Source of the DNA: Dyadobacter sandarakinus
GTDB lineage: Bacteria; Bacteroidota; Bacteroidia; Cytophagales; Spirosomataceae
Direction of reading: 5' to 3'
DNA length: 64,000 bases
Assembly: GCF_016894445.1 (NCBI RefSeq)
Contig: NZ_CP056775.1
Coordinates: 186,001-250,000, forward strand
Part shown: positions 62,752-64,000 of the stretch, in pieces
Numbering within the stretch: the stretch's first letter is position 1
How the letters are laid out: every line of letters starts with the position of its first letter
Notes under the pieces: model-generated
Seen by the model: only the letters and a program-made list of their open reading frames with translations
What the model was told of the DNA's origin: nothing
The model's database searches: none
Position numbers and translations under genes: made by a program

Positions 62752-63939
62752 ATGGATATTGTCATTACGGGACAACAGGCTTGGGATGTGGAAATTGGAA
62801 GTAACTGTAAGAACATTGCGCTCGAATTCACCAAAAATCACCGTGTTCTGTACGTAAATGCGCCACTCGACCGCGGCAGCCTGCTCAAACGTGGCAGCGA
62901 GGATAAGATCTCCAAGAGACGTGAGGTGATAGCAAAAAAACGGGCATCGATGGAACAGGTGGCAGACAACCTGTGGGTGCTTTATCCCGATCGCCTTATC
63001 GAATCAATCAACTGGATGCCCCGGTCGTTTATTTTTGACCTGTTCAACAAACGCAACAACCGCATATTTGCCAAAAGTATACTCGAAGCCGCCGGGAAGC
63101 TGGGATTTCGTAATTTCCTGCACTTCAATGACAATGATATTTTCAGGAGCTTTTATCTGAAAGAGTACCTCAGGCCGCATGCATCGGTGTACTACTCCCG
63201 TGATTTTATGGTAGCCGTGGATTACTGGAAAAAGCACGGAGCCGATCTGGAGCCGCGGCTGATTGCCCAGAGTGATCTTTGTGTCGCCAACTCCACTTAC
63301 CTGGCCAACTACTGCCGGCAGTTTAACCCGAAGTCGTATTACGTAGGACAAGGTTGCGACCTTGATACCTTTGCAGCGGGCATTACCAGCCCGGAGCCCG
63401 CCGATATGGTGAAAGTACTGCGCCCCCGCCTGGGTTATGTGGGCTCTCTGCAGAGCCTCAGGCTGGACATGGAGTTGCTTGAATTTATCGCTGTAACACG
63501 TCCCGACTGGACGATTGTACTTGTGGGGCCGGAAGACAATGAGTTCAGGCAAAGTGCGCTGCACGGCCTGCCCAATGTACTATTTACCGGTTCGCGCGAA
63601 GTAGGGGAGCTTCCGGCGTACATCAATGCATTTGACGTATGCATTAACCCGCAGATTCTCAATGCGGTGACGATCGGTAATTATCCGCGGAAAATAGACG
63701 AATACCTGGCAGTAGGAAAACCTTCGGTAGCTACTACGACCGATGCTATGAGCGTATTTGCGGAGCATGTGTACCTGGCCGGCAGCAAGGAAGAGTACAT
63801 TCGCCTGATCGACCTTGCACTGACCGAAGATTCAGCCGAAAAGGTAGCGGCCCGGCGTGCATTTGCCAGCCTCCATACCTGGGAAAACAGCGTGGCCGAG
63901 ATCTACAAGGCCATCGCTGCTGCCGGTTTTACCATTTAA
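62752..63939 (+). CDS. Glycosyltransferase (GT-B fold, family 1/4-like)
   Basis: This 395-residue protein has the two-domain pattern of GT-B enzymes. The N-terminal half (DIVITGQQAWDVEIGSNCKN, VYYSRDFMVAVDYWKKHGAD, CVANSTYLANYCRQFNPKSY) ends at YYVGQGCDL. The C-terminal half has RLGYVGSLQSLRLDMELLEF, VLVGPEDNEFRQSALHGLPN, NVLFTGSREVGELPAYINAF and the nucleotide-sugar motif NYPRKIDEYLAVGKPSVATT, with the conserved Glu. It should add a sugar in the cytoplasm. Its stop overlaps the stop of the next, minus-strand gene by 3 bp. The 187 bp upstream (62565-62751) is AT-rich and may hold its promoter. Confidence 0.9.
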   Translation: MDIVITGQQAWDVEIGSNCKNIALEFTKNHRVLYVNAPLDRGSLLKRGSEDKISKRREVIAKKRASMEQVADNLWVLYPDRLIESINWMPRSFIFDLFNKRNNRIFAKSILEAAGKLGFRNFLHFNDNDIFRSFYLKEYLRPHASVYYSRDFMVAVDYWKKHGADLEPRLIAQSDLCVANSTYLANYCRQFNPKSYYVGQGCDLDTFAAGITSPEPADMVKVLRPRLGYVGSLQSLRLDMELLEFIAVTRPDWTIVLVGPEDNEFRQSALHGLPNVLFTGSREVGELPAYINAFDVCINPQILNAVTIGNYPRKIDEYLAVGKPSVATTTDAMSVFAEHVYLAGSKEEYIRLIDLALTEDSAEKVAARRAFASLHTWENSVAEIYKAIAAAGFTI

Positions 63940-64000
63940 GCTTCCAGTGTTTTCAGCTGGGTAAGGCCCTGCTGCGACTCTGTTTTGAGCTGCGTTACTT
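63936..64000 (-). CDS. C-terminal end of a minus-strand gene cut by the window
   Basis: On the minus strand an open frame runs from the right edge to a TAA at 63936-63938 and reads VTQLKTESQQGLTQLKTLEA, a heptad-like, helical C-terminus. The frame is too short to identify. Because it faces the exopolysaccharide genes, another glycan gene is possible. Confidence 0.5.
   Translation of the reverse strand, partial: VTQLKTESQQGLTQLKTLEA

Overview
The window looks like a chromosomal segment of a Bacteroidota bacterium of the order Cytophagales, most likely Dyadobacter or a close relative in Spirosomaceae. The genus is inferred from gene content and style, not tested. The signs are a SusC/SusD pair, type IX secretion (T9SS) sorting domains, two giant propeller-type sensor kinases, Bacteroidota-type ECF sigma and anti-sigma genes, few Shine-Dalgarno sites, and dense genes of moderate-to-high GC. 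I saw no tRNA, rRNA, CRISPR array, insertion sequence or phage gene.

Positions 1-11868 form a co-directional sugar-acid locus: an enolase-superfamily enzyme cut by the window edge, a galactonate-dehydratase-like enzyme with a twin-arginine signal, SusC/SusD, a secreted PQQ dehydrogenase with an inserted cytochrome c domain, then 2-dehydro-3-deoxygalactonokinase, KDPG/KDPGal aldolase and an MFS permease. Together they suggest oxidation and dehydration of a galactose-type sugar outside the cytoplasm, then import, phosphorylation and cleavage to pyruvate and glyceraldehyde 3-phosphate. Positions 11900-15765 hold two NTF2-like proteins and a large propeller/HEAT/cytochrome c protein, closed by a strong terminator.

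Positions 15782-19556 (minus strand) carry a small exported protein and a three-gene cluster of surface proteins, only the last of which has a T9SS tail. Positions 20032-23302 carry a subtilisin-like protease with no visible signal peptide, a HipA-like kinase and a DUF3037 protein. Positions 23304-27652 encode a LytTR regulator and its propeller sensor kinase. Two membrane proteins follow, then an AT-richer island (about 29268-31770) with two secreted proteins.

Positions 32387-48887 are devoted to alpha-glucan and trehalose. A minus-strand operon glgE, treS-maltokinase, glgB encodes the GlgE pathway. A 1412-residue hybrid kinase and a stand-alone receiver sit between it and a plus-strand treY-malQ fusion. 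Positions 48919-52943 hold a lipoprotein, a von Willebrand factor A protein and a divergent sigma/anti-sigma pair whose anti-sigma factor ends in a TonB-like domain.

Positions 53466-64000 are an exopolysaccharide locus. It has a receiver protein, a priming sugar transferase with a degenerate receiver domain and a cysteine-rich insert, an O-acetyltransferase, a half-length TolC-like protein, a Wzc-like co-polymerase, two glycosyltransferases, an O-antigen ligase/polymerase, an acyltransferase-3 and a new 48-residue membrane protein. The end of another minus-strand gene reaches the right edge.
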